A stretch of 13,557 nucleotides of DNA from an uncultured Muribaculaceae bacterium (lineage in GTDB: Bacteria; Bacteroidota; Bacteroidia; Bacteroidales; Muribaculaceae). A model generated the notes under the pieces. That model was not told the origin of the DNA and did not search any database. It saw nothing but the letters and a program-made list of their open reading frames with translations. The stretch lies in the NCBI GenBank assembly GCA_910586175.1, contig CAJUIJ010000056.1:1-13557 (forward strand). The letters are read 5' to 3'. A program made the translations under genes and the position numbers. Shown here piece after piece: positions 6,601-12,769 of the stretch; the stretch's first letter is position 1; each line of letters starts with the position of its first letter.

Positions 6601-6920
6601 TATTTGATCTCCTCTCCTGATTTTTTAGCGTAACGCACCAGTTTGCCGGCCTCGTTGCGACGGCGACCGATACGGGTGGGCTTGCCGGACTTGGGGTCCA
6701 CCACATTAAGGTTAGAAATATGAACCGGTGCCTCGATCTTCACGATACCACCCTGAGGATACTTGGCAGTCGGCTTAGTGCTTTTGGTGACGATGTTGAT
6801 GCCTTCCACGATGGCGCGGTTCTTCTTGACCTGCACCTCGAGGACACGACCGGTCTTGCCCTTGTCGTCGCCGGCATTCACGAAGACGGTGTCACCCTTC
6901 TTGATATGCAATTTTGCCAT
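6600..6920 (-). CDS. rplX: 50S ribosomal protein uL24
   Basis: uL24 is an assembly-initiator protein that binds the 5' end of 23S rRNA near the tunnel exit. The product has 106 residues (E. coli 104). The N-terminal KOW motif is visible as KKGDTVFVNAGDDKGKTGRV. It continues with AIVEGINIVTKSTKPTAKYP, then PVHISNLNVVDPKSGKPTRI and a basic C-terminus. Its TAA stop overlaps the rplE ATG by one base (TAATG), which suggests that the two genes are translated in a coupled way. Confidence 0.98.
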   Translation of the reverse strand: MAKLHIKKGDTVFVNAGDDKGKTGRVLEVQVKKNRAIVEGINIVTKSTKPTAKYPQGGIVKIEAPVHISNLNVVDPKSGKPTRIGRRRNEAGKLVRYAKKSGEEIK

Positions 6921-6959
6921 TTTTCTGAAAAATTTGTCTGTGAGACGATGAATGAATAA

Positions 6960-7325
6960 TTAGAGCACCTCGGGAGCGAGCGACACAATCTTCATGTTTG
7001 TGTTGCGGAGTTCGCGGGCCACGGGGCCGAAGATACGGGTGCCGCGGATTTCACCTGCGTTGTTGAGCAGCACACACGCATTGTCGTCAAAGCGGATGTA
7101 GCTGCCGTCTGCACGGCGGATTTCCTTTTTGGTGCGCACCACCACAGCCTTGGACACTGTGCCCTTCTTAACGTCGGAAGAGGGGATGGTGCTTTTCACT
7201 GTCACCACGATGATATCACCCACACCGGCGTAACGACGACCGGTACCGCCAAGCACGTGAATGCAGAGCACTTCTTTTGCGCCGGAGTTGTCGGCGACTG
7301 TCAAACGAGATTCTGTCTGGATCAT
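6960..7325 (-). CDS. rplN: 50S ribosomal protein uL14
   Basis: uL14 lies at the subunit interface and contributes to bridges B5 and B8; in other bacteria it is the binding site of the silencing factor RsfS. The product has 121 residues (typical 120–123). It starts MIQTESRLTVADNSGAKEV. The family signature is complete in two stretches: KKGTVSKAVVVRTKKEIRR and DGSYIRFDDNACVLLNN. The C-terminus is FGPVARELRNTNMKIVSLAPEVL, also standard. Only two bases separate it from the rpsQ stop, so coupled translation is likely. A 39-nt gap precedes rplX. Confidence 0.99.
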   Translation of the reverse strand: MIQTESRLTVADNSGAKEVLCIHVLGGTGRRYAGVGDIIVVTVKSTIPSSDVKKGTVSKAVVVRTKKEIRRADGSYIRFDDNACVLLNNAGEIRGTRIFGPVARELRNTNMKIVSLAPEVL

Positions 7326-7327
7326 GA

Positions 7328-7591
7328 TTACTTAACTTTTTCGATGATTTCAACAAGTCTCCATCTCTTGGTCTTGCTCAAGGGACGTGTCTCCATGAGG
7401 CGTACGGTATCGCCAATAGAGCACTCATTCTTATCATCGTGTGCGTGATACTTCTTGGTTTTATTCACAAATTTACCGTAGATGGGGTGTTTCTCTTTCC
7501 ATTTGATCTCTACCGTGATGGTTTTGTCGCACTTGTTGCTCGAAACGACCCCGATTCTCTCTTTTCTCAAATGTCTTTTCTGTTCTTCCAT
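7328..7591 (-). CDS. rpsQ: 30S ribosomal protein uS17
   Basis: uS17 is a primary 16S rRNA-binding OB-fold protein of the 30S body. The product has 87 residues, the usual length. The start MEEQKRHLRKERIGVVSSNK leads into DKTITVEIKWKEKHPIYGKF. The conserved signature follows: KKYHAHDDKNECSIGDTVRL and METRPLSKTKRWRLVEIIEK. It overlaps neither neighbour: rplN starts three bases after the stop. In the 25-nt gap from rpmC, TCAAATGATTTGA is a short inverted repeat of unknown meaning. Confidence 0.99.
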   Translation of the reverse strand: MEEQKRHLRKERIGVVSSNKCDKTITVEIKWKEKHPIYGKFVNKTKKYHAHDDKNECSIGDTVRLMETRPLSKTKRWRLVEIIEKVK

Positions 7592-7616
7592 TTCTCAAAT
7601 GATTTGACCGGGTTAA

Positions 7617-7832
7617 TTACTTGGAAGCGGCCTCCTTGGCGGCGGCTATTTCCTTTTGGCGCAACACTGTCTTCAGACGGGCGATATCACGGCGATCTTT
7701 GGTGATCTTGGCCGGATTGACCGAGGGAGATATCGCGTGCGCTACTTTCAATTCACGATAAGCCTTCTCGGCAGCCTCTATCTGGGCATGCAGCTCCTGA
7801 ATGCTTAATTCCTTGATTTCTTCCTTTTTCAT
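7617..7832 (-). CDS. rpmC: 50S ribosomal protein uL29
   Basis: uL29 is a small helical-hairpin protein next to uL23 at the peptide tunnel exit. The product has 71 residues, a little longer than E. coli (63) because of an Ala/Lys-rich end. The N-terminus MKKEEIKELSIQELHAQIEA matches the family (E-I-K-E-L-S). The second helix contains KITKDRRDIARLKTVLRQKE, the diagnostic R-R-x-I-A-R-x-K-T pattern. The ATG follows an A-rich leader, with no Shine-Dalgarno sequence, downstream of the structured gap. rpsQ begins 25 nt after the stop. Confidence 0.97.
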   Translation of the reverse strand: MKKEEIKELSIQELHAQIEAAEKAYRELKVAHAISPSVNPAKITKDRRDIARLKTVLRQKEIAAAKEAASK

Positions 7833-8025
7833 TTTTATATGTTAGGGTTATGTTTTGACATGTTCTGTCGACGTATACATACGTTTATAGGGCCCATTCC
7901 GGCCCGGCTCGGGAGGCACGTTTGCACATGCCTCCCGAATGTTGAACCGAAATATTCCCTTTTTATTGTATCTATAGTCGAAAAAAACTATATCTCACTC
8001 TAAAATTGACAGAATTTTAATTAAA
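7833..8025 (-). promoter_or_regulatory. Structured intergenic region between rplP and rpmC
   Basis: This 193-nt gap is the longest in the window and is full of inverted repeats. In mRNA order they are: TAAAATT/AATTTTA with a 5-nt loop (8001–8019); TATAG/CTATA with an A/T-rich loop (7973–7992); a 13-bp stem, TCGGGAGGCATGT with ACGTGCCTCCCGA, closed by a GCAA tetraloop (7909–7938; one G·U pair); GGGCC/GGCCC with a 6-nt loop (7890–7905); and a 14-nt palindrome-like ACGTATACATACGT (7871–7884). None is followed by a T-run, so a terminator is not supported. No TAnnTTTG promoter was found. An RNA processing, stability or regulatory role is inference. Confidence 0.6.
7909..7938 (-). promoter_or_regulatory. 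13-bp hairpin with GCAA (GNRA) tetraloop
   Basis: Within the rplP–rpmC gap, 13-nt arms TCGGGAGGCATGT and ACGTGCCTCCCGA flank GCAA on the minus strand. All positions pair, with one T·G wobble. A GNRA loop on a long perfect stem is a hallmark of a real RNA structure. The stem could be read from either strand, but on the plus strand the loop becomes TTGC and there is no gene to serve, so the mRNA strand is the likelier one. The surrounding sequence has no poly-T. Confidence 0.65.
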
Positions 8026-8457
8026 TTAAACGTTCTGTGAGGGATCATAGTCTCTGCGGACCACAAACTTCGTGAGCACGGGGAGCTTCTGAGCGGCGAG
8101 GCGGAGAGCCTCTTTAGCCACTTCGTAGGGTACGCCTTCCACCTCGATGAGGATACGTCCGGGAGTGACGGGCGCCACAAAACCCTCGGGGTTACCTTTA
8201 CCTTTACCCATACGCACCTCAGCGGGCTTCTTGGTAATAGGCTTGTCGGGGAAGATGCGGATCCAGATCTGACCCTGACGCTGCATGTAGCGTGTCACGG
8301 CCACACGGGCAGCCTCAATCTGACGGCCGGTGATCCATTTCGAATCGAGAGTCTTGATGCCGAACGAACCGAAAGCCAGCTGATTGCCTCTCTGGGCCTC
8401 ACCTTTCATGCGGCCCTTTTGTGAACGGCGGTATCTTGTTTTCTTAGGTTGTAACAT
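8026..8457 (-). CDS. rplP: 50S ribosomal protein uL16
   Basis: uL16 is a late-assembling 50S protein near the A-site tRNA elbow and the central protuberance. The product has 143 residues (E. coli 136). The N-terminus MLQPKKTRYRRSQKGRMKGE is typical. FGSFGIKTLDSKWITGRQIEAAR and GQIWIRIFPDKPITKKP follow. The VRMGKGKGNPEGFVAPV loop includes the Arg that in E. coli (Arg81) is hydroxylated by YcfD; modification here is unknown. The C-terminus is LPVLTKFVVRRDYDPSQNV. It is followed by a 193-nt structured gap before rpmC, so it ends the tightly packed upstream half of the cluster. Confidence 0.99.
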   Translation of the reverse strand: MLQPKKTRYRRSQKGRMKGEAQRGNQLAFGSFGIKTLDSKWITGRQIEAARVAVTRYMQRQGQIWIRIFPDKPITKKPAEVRMGKGKGNPEGFVAPVTPGRILIEVEGVPYEVAKEALRLAAQKLPVLTKFVVRRDYDPSQNV

Positions 8458-8472
8458 TGTTCAGTATCTTTT

Positions 8473-9207
8473 TTAACGATTGTTGTTTTTCTTATTGCGG
8501 AAACCGCCCTTGCGGCCACCGCCCTGCGGACGACCACCGGGTTCCTTCTGACCGGCCACGTAAGTGGGTGTGAGTTCCTTCTTGCCATAAATCTCTCCAC
8601 GGCAGATCCACACCTTCACGCCTACCACACCTACCTTGGTGTGAGCCTCCACGAGAGCGTAGTCGATATCGGCTCGCAGTGTGTGAAGCGGAGTACGACC
8701 CTCCTTGAACATCTCAGAGCGGGCCATCTCGGCGCCGTTGAGGCGACCGCTCACCTGCACCTTGATACCTTCGGCACCCATGCGCATGGTAGAGGCAACT
8801 GCCATCTTGACAGCACGGCGGTAAGCCACCTTGCCCTCAATCTGACGGGCGATGTTGTTGGCCACGATCTCAGCGTCGAGCTCAGGGCGCTTAATCTCAT
8901 GGATATTGATCTGAACGTCCTTGTCGGTAAGCTTCTTGAGTTCCTCTTTAAGAGCGTCCACATCCTTACCACCCTTACCGATGATCATGCCGGGGCGTGA
9001 GGTAGCGATGGTGACTGTAGCCATCTTAAGTGTGCGCTCGATAATGATTCTGGAGACGCTTGCCTTGGCAAGACGAGTCTGGAGGTACTTACGGATTTTA
9101 GAGTCTTCAAGAAGAATCTCACCGTACTTCTTACCGCCATACCAGTTTGAATCCCAGCCGCGGATCACGCCGAGGCGGTTGCTGATTGGATTAACTTTCT
9201 GTCCCAT
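8473..9207 (-). CDS. rpsC: 30S ribosomal protein uS3
   Basis: uS3 lies at the mRNA entry channel of the 30S subunit and shares in the ribosomal helicase activity. The product has 244 residues (E. coli 233). The N-terminus MGQKVNPISNRLGVIRGWDS is typical. A KH domain follows, with its nucleic-acid loop in PGMIIGKGGKDVDALKEEL at about residues 73–91. The C-terminal domain contains AYRRAVKMAVASTMRMGAEG, then SGRLNGAEMARSE and GVVGVKVWICRGE. The tail is rich in Gly, Arg and Asn (GGRKGGFRNKKNNNR), as in other Bacteroidetes. rplP follows after 15 nt. Confidence 0.99.
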   Translation of the reverse strand: MGQKVNPISNRLGVIRGWDSNWYGGKKYGEILLEDSKIRKYLQTRLAKASVSRIIIERTLKMATVTIATSRPGMIIGKGGKDVDALKEELKKLTDKDVQINIHEIKRPELDAEIVANNIARQIEGKVAYRRAVKMAVASTMRMGAEGIKVQVSGRLNGAEMARSEMFKEGRTPLHTLRADIDYALVEAHTKVGVVGVKVWICRGEIYGKKELTPTYVAGQKEPGGRPQGGGRKGGFRNKKNNNR

Positions 9208-9213
9208 CTTGCT

Positions 9214-9618
9214 TTAGTCGTTAGATTTGTTAATTGTGTCCACGAAAATAGTGACGTGGTTGGAACGTTTGCGGATACGATAGCCGCGACCCTGGGGAGC
9301 GGGGCGCATGCGCTTGAGCATGGGAGCTGCGTCGACGAACACTGTCTTGACGAAAAGTTCGCCGGCCTCAGCCTTGCGCTCGTTCTTCTGTTCCCAGTTA
9401 GCGATAGCAGAGCGGAGGAGCTTCTCCACCTTGCGCGAAGCCTCCTTGTTGGAGAACTTCAATATGCCGAGAGCCTTAGAAACCTCCTGGCCGCGGATCA
9501 TGTCGACGACGAGGCGCATTTTGCGGGGAGAAGAGGGCACATTGCGCAGGCGCGCGCCGAACTCTTCTTTCTTCGCTGCCTTGATGGCTTCGGCTGCTTG
9601 TCTTTTTCTTAAACCCAT
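9214..9618 (-). CDS. rplV: 50S ribosomal protein uL22
   Basis: uL22 contacts all 23S rRNA domains, and its long beta-hairpin forms part of the exit-tunnel constriction, where macrolide-resistance changes arise in other bacteria. The product has 134 residues, longer than E. coli (110) because of an N-terminal basic extension rich in Lys, Arg and Ala before the family core. The core starts at about residue 22 with RLRNVPSSPRKMRLVVDMIRG. The hairpin region is APMLKRMRPAPQGRGYRIRK, followed by RSNHVTIFVDT. The protein ends NKSND. rpsC begins only six bases after the stop. Confidence 0.98.
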   Translation of the reverse strand: MGLRKRQAAEAIKAAKKEEFGARLRNVPSSPRKMRLVVDMIRGQEVSKALGILKFSNKEASRKVEKLLRSAIANWEQKNERKAEAGELFVKTVFVDAAPMLKRMRPAPQGRGYRIRKRSNHVTIFVDTINKSND

Positions 9619-9658
9619 TGTATGTTGTTCTTTTTTTTACGTGAAATGATTAGGGGCC

Positions 9659-9928
9659 TTATTTCTTCTTGTTACCGGCATGGCCGCGGAATGTGCGTGT
9701 CGGGGCGAACTCACCGAGCTTGTGACCTACCATATTCTCAGTCACATAGACAGGGATGAATTTGTTGCCGTTGTGCACAGCGAAAGTGTGGCCGACGAAG
9801 TCGGGCGAGATCATGGAAGCACGGCTCCATGTTTTGATCACACTCTTTTTGCCGCTTTCTTCCATAGCTGCGACTTTCTTCTCGAGCTTGACGGAAATGA
9901 AGGGCCCTTTTTTAAGCGAACGACTCAT
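9659..9928 (-). CDS. rpsS: 30S ribosomal protein uS19
   Basis: uS19 is a 30S head protein that works with uS13 near the A and P sites and contributes to intersubunit bridge B1a. The product has 89 residues, close to the usual 92. The start MSRSLKKGPFISVKLEKKV is the standard family N-terminus. The middle has TWSRASMISPDFVGHTFAVHNGNKF. The signature region follows with PVYVTENMVGHKLGEFAPTR and TFRGHAG, ending in a lysine tail. It lies 20 nt after rplB and 40 nt before rplV, where a T-run on the plus strand makes the mRNA leader A-rich. Confidence 0.99.
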   Translation of the reverse strand: MSRSLKKGPFISVKLEKKVAAMEESGKKSVIKTWSRASMISPDFVGHTFAVHNGNKFIPVYVTENMVGHKLGEFAPTRTFRGHAGNKKK

Positions 9929-9948
9929 ATTGTCTTGATTTGATCAAA

Positions 9949-10776
9949 TTATTTTTTCCTTCTTTCAATGATATACTTCGACGAGTGCTTCTTGGGAGAA
10001 CGCGTCTTCAGGCCCTTAGCGTAGAGGCCTGTGCGGCTACGGGGATGACCACCTGACTGACGGCCTTCACCACCACCCATCGGGTGGTCCACAGGGTTCA
10101 TTACCACACCACGGTTGTGGGGGCGACGGCCGAGCCAACGGCTGCGACCTGCCTTACCGCTGCTTTCGAGAGCGTGGTCGGAGTTTCCTACGACGCCCAC
10201 AGTGGCGCGGCAAGTGAGAAGCACCTTGCGAGTTTCACCAGAAGGTAATTTGATGATCGCGTAATCACCTTCACGCGAGGTGAGCTGAGCGAACGTACCG
10301 GCTGAACGTGCCATCGAGGCACCCTGACCGGGACGAAGCTCGATACAATGGATAAGCGTACCGACGGGAATCTTCGACAGGGGAAGGCAATTGCCAACCT
10401 CGGGAGCTGCATTCTCGCCGCTCATCACAGTCTGACCTACCTCGAGGCCATTGGGGGCGATCATGTAAGCCTTGGAACCGTCAGTGTAGTAAAGGAGCGC
10501 GATGCGAGCCGAACGGTTGGGATCGTACTCAATGCTCTTCACGACTGCCGGGATGTTGTCGTTGATTCTCTTGAAGTCGATAAGACGCAATTTTCTCTTA
10601 TGGCCGCCACCGCGATAACGGGTGGAAAGGTGACCTGAAGAGTTGCGGCCACCGGTGCTGCGCTTGCCGACTGTAAGAGACTTTTCTGGTGTGGTAGCAG
10701 TGATTTGTCCTTTGAACACACCAATAACCTTGTGTCTTTGCCCAGGCGTAGTGGGCTTGAATTTTCTTACTGCCAT
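9949..10776 (-). CDS. rplB: 50S ribosomal protein uL2
   Basis: uL2 is a large, highly conserved 50S protein needed for subunit joining and for an active peptidyl-transferase centre. The product has 275 residues (E. coli 273). The N-terminal region contains KSLTVGKRSTGGRNSSGH and STRYRGGGHKRKLR; the SH3-like domain follows with VGQTVMSGENAAPEVGN. The C-terminal signature is NPVDHPMGGGEGR near residues 227–239. His231 matches E. coli His229, which is important for activity. The next His of the E. coli HPHGGG motif is Met here, a form I associate with Bacteroidetes. The basic tail ends KKHSSKYIIERRKK. The leader lacks a Shine-Dalgarno sequence. Confidence 0.99.
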   Translation of the reverse strand: MAVRKFKPTTPGQRHKVIGVFKGQITATTPEKSLTVGKRSTGGRNSSGHLSTRYRGGGHKRKLRLIDFKRINDNIPAVVKSIEYDPNRSARIALLYYTDGSKAYMIAPNGLEVGQTVMSGENAAPEVGNCLPLSKIPVGTLIHCIELRPGQGASMARSAGTFAQLTSREGDYAIIKLPSGETRKVLLTCRATVGVVGNSDHALESSGKAGRSRWLGRRPHNRGVVMNPVDHPMGGGEGRQSGGHPRSRTGLYAKGLKTRSPKKHSSKYIIERRKK

Positions 10777-10782
10777 TTGTTT

Positions 10783-11073
10783 TTAGATATTGCTGTAATA
10801 GTCAATCTTCTGTCCTTCTGCCACTTTGACATACGCCTTCTTGAAGGCGTCGCGGCGACCGCGGATGAGACCACCCTTGGTGTAACGCTGTTTGCGCTTG
10901 CCGGCATAGTTGGCGATATTCACTCTCTCTACGCGGACGTTGTAGAGTTTCTCCACAATGTCCTTGATCTGAAACTTGTTGGCATCGGGAGATACGGCGA
11001 ACACGTAGCAGTTCTGCTTCTCGCCATAGGCCGTAGCCTTTTCAGTCACGATAGGTTTAATCTGGATATCCAT
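10783..11073 (-). CDS. rplW: 50S ribosomal protein uL23
   Basis: uL23 sits at the exit of the peptide tunnel, where trigger factor and the signal recognition particle dock. The product has 96 residues, the usual length. The N-terminus MDIQIKPIVTEKATAYGE is the typical KPIVTEK start. It continues with YVFAVSPDANKFQIKDIVEK and the rRNA-binding extension GKRKQRYTKGGLIRGRRDAFKKAYV. AGGAG lies nine bases before the ATG (11083–11087), a plausible but moderate Shine-Dalgarno sequence. The gap to rplB is only six bases. Confidence 0.98.
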   Translation of the reverse strand: MDIQIKPIVTEKATAYGEKQNCYVFAVSPDANKFQIKDIVEKLYNVRVERVNIANYAGKRKQRYTKGGLIRGRRDAFKKAYVKVAEGQKIDYYSNI

Positions 11074-11090
11074 CTTGTCTGTCTCCTAAT

Positions 11091-11726
11091 TTATTTGTAA
11101 TCATTAATGATGCCAACGCTATCTTCCGTGATCAGGATAGCATCAGTGTTAAGCAGAGTATACGCGTTGAGGTCAATAGCCTGAGCCATGAGAGCATTGG
11201 GCACGTTGCGCACGGAGAGGAGCACGTTCTTGTCTACGTTGGCGAAGACGAGAAGCACCTTCTTGTCATCGAGCTTGAAGTTCTTGGCGAGCTCCATGTA
11301 GCTCTTGGTGCGGGGCGCATCGAAAGTGAAGTTCTCCACCACGATGATCTTGTTGTCGTTCATGCGTGAAGTGAGAGCTATCTTGCGAGCGAGAGCCTTC
11401 TGCTGCTTGTTGAGCTTTGACCTGTAATCGCGAGGACGGGGACCGAACACGCGGCCACCATGATAGAGCAACGGTGAATTGAGGTCACCACGGCGAGCGC
11501 CGCCGCCGCCCTTCTGACGGCCGATCTTGCGGGTTGAGTAAGACACCTCGCTACGCTCCTTGCTCTTGTGGGTTCCCTGACGCTGGTTGCCAAGGTACTG
11601 CTTGATGTCGAGGTAGATGGTATGCTCGGCATTGCCCTCGCTGAGGTCGCGAGCGAAGATCTCGTCGTTAAGAGAGATTTTACGGCCGGTGTCCTGGCCT
11701 TTGATGTCATAAACTGCTACTTCCAT
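11091..11726 (-). CDS. rplD: 50S ribosomal protein uL4
   Basis: uL4 binds domain I of 23S rRNA, and its extended loop lines the peptide exit tunnel. In E. coli it represses its own S10 operon, but nothing here shows that this applies. The product has 211 residues, slightly longer than E. coli (201). The tunnel loop is clear at about residues 66–100, with RKIGRQKGGGGARRGD, YHGGRVFGPRPRDY and the basic run KLNKQQKALARKIALTSR. The C-terminal Rossmann-like half ends with NTDAILITEDSVGIINDYK. The start is set by the TAATG overlap with rplC. rplW follows after 17 nt. Confidence 0.98.
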   Translation of the reverse strand: MEVAVYDIKGQDTGRKISLNDEIFARDLSEGNAEHTIYLDIKQYLGNQRQGTHKSKERSEVSYSTRKIGRQKGGGGARRGDLNSPLLYHGGRVFGPRPRDYRSKLNKQQKALARKIALTSRMNDNKIIVVENFTFDAPRTKSYMELAKNFKLDDKKVLLVFANVDKNVLLSVRNVPNALMAQAIDLNAYTLLNTDAILITEDSVGIINDYK

Positions 11727-12343
11727 TACTTCTCAACAATTACGATTGAACCTTTGGGACCGGGAACGGAACCCTTAATCATTAACAGATTGTGCTCGGG
11801 AAGCACCTTGATCACCTGCAGGTTCTGCACGGTGACACGTTCGTTGCCCATCTGACCGGCCATGCGCAAGCCCTTGAACACCTTTGCGGGGTAAGAGCAG
11901 GCACCGATTGAACCGGGAGCGCGCAGACGGTTGTGCTGGCCGTGAGTTGACTGGCCCACACCACCGAAACCGTGGCGTTTCACGACACCCTGGAAACCTT
12001 TACCCTTGGATGTGCCGACTACGTCGACGAAACCACCCTCCTGGAAGAGGTCCACAGTAAGTGTCTCGCCCAAGGCCGGCATGGTCTCGAACGATTTGAA
12101 CTCGGCCAAGTGTCTCTGCGGAGCCACGCCTGCCTTCTTGAAGTGACCGGCTTCGGGCTTGGTGGTGTGCTTCTCAGTCTTCTCCTGGAAGCCAACCTGC
12201 ACAGCCTGATAACCATCATTCTCGACAGTCTTGATCTGAGTGACCACGCAAGGACCTACTTCGATAACAGTGCACGGAACATTCTTTCCGTCGGCACTGA
12301 AAACGGATGTCATTCCGATTTTCTTTCCTAATAATCCTGGCAT
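11726..12343 (-). CDS. rplC: 50S ribosomal protein uL3
   Basis: uL3 is an early-assembling 50S protein; its long internal loop reaches toward the peptidyl-transferase centre. The product has 205 residues, normal for bacteria (E. coli 209). The start MPGLLGKKIGMTSVFSADGK is the classic uL3 N-terminus. The central extension includes KGKGFQGVVKRHGFGG, then GQSTHGQHNRLRAPGSIGAC and GLRMAGQMGNERVTVQNL. This region contains the conserved glutamine that is methylated by PrmB in E. coli; whether this organism does so is unknown. Its stop codon overlaps the start of rplD by one base (TAATG), which suggests translational coupling. Confidence 0.99.
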   Translation of the reverse strand: MPGLLGKKIGMTSVFSADGKNVPCTVIEVGPCVVTQIKTVENDGYQAVQVGFQEKTEKHTTKPEAGHFKKAGVAPQRHLAEFKSFETMPALGETLTVDLFQEGGFVDVVGTSKGKGFQGVVKRHGFGGVGQSTHGQHNRLRAPGSIGACSYPAKVFKGLRMAGQMGNERVTVQNLQVIKVLPEHNLLMIKGSVPGPKGSIVIVEK

Positions 12344-12389
12344 TTCTTTATTTAACTTATTTGTGGTTTTTATTTATTTTAGATTGGTC

Positions 12390-12695
12390 TTAGACCTTGA
12401 TTGAAACATCCACACCTGAGGGAAGCTCGAGCTTCATGAGAGCGTCGACAGTCTTTGCAGTGCTGCTGTAGATGTCGATGAGACGCTGATAGTTGGAGAG
12501 CTGGAACTGCTCGCGGCTCTTCTTGTTGACGAATGTGGAACGGTTCACAGTGAAGATACGCTTGTGTGTGGGCAGGGGTATAGGACCGCTGACAACAGCA
12601 CCTGTAGACTTCACAGTCTTCACGATCTTCTCAGCCGACTTGTCGACGAGGTTGTGATCGTAAGATTTGAGTTTGATTCTGATTTTTTGGCTCAT
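12390..12695 (-). CDS. rpsJ: 30S ribosomal protein uS10
   Basis: uS10 is a protein of the 30S head; in E. coli it is also the transcription factor NusE, partner of NusB in antitermination. The product has 101 residues, close to the usual 102–103. It starts MSQKIRIKLKSYDHNLVDKS, a clear family N-terminus. The middle carries the family signature GPIPLPTHKRIFTVNRSTFV, followed by KSREQF in the exposed loop region. It ends with the typical LPSGVDVSIKV. It is the first gene of the S10 cluster and is separated from fusA by a hairpin-bearing gap. The leader just before the ATG is A-rich, with no Shine-Dalgarno sequence. A 46-nt AT-rich gap follows before rplC. Confidence 0.99.
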   Translation of the reverse strand: MSQKIRIKLKSYDHNLVDKSAEKIVKTVKSTGAVVSGPIPLPTHKRIFTVNRSTFVNKKSREQFQLSNYQRLIDIYSSTAKTVDALMKLELPSGVDVSIKV

Positions 12696-12722
12696 ATTAT
12701 GTTTTGACTTTGAAGCGATATG

Positions 12723-12766
12723 AAGTGCCGCTGTCCGGAGTCATTGACGACCCCGGACGGCGACTT
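12723..12766 (-). promoter_or_regulatory. Strong stem-loop between fusA and rpsJ
   Basis: The 74-nt gap 12696–12769 holds a hairpin starting four bases after the fusA stop. Read on the minus strand, TCCGGGGTC pairs with GACTCCGGA (9 bp including one G·U) around a 6-nt loop GTCAAT. The stem is extended by GCCG/CGGC and AAGT/ACTT across small bulges. It is followed by A-rich sequence rather than a T-run, so it does not look like an intrinsic terminator. Position suggests an mRNA processing or stability element, or a leader structure for the S10 cluster (inference). No TAnnTTTG promoter was seen in the gap. Confidence 0.6.
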
Positions 12767-12769
12767 GTA

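Noticed and set aside
7909..7938. Reading the rplP–rpmC hairpin as an intrinsic terminator
   Set aside because: No T-run follows the stem on either strand, and the downstream genes belong to the same cluster.
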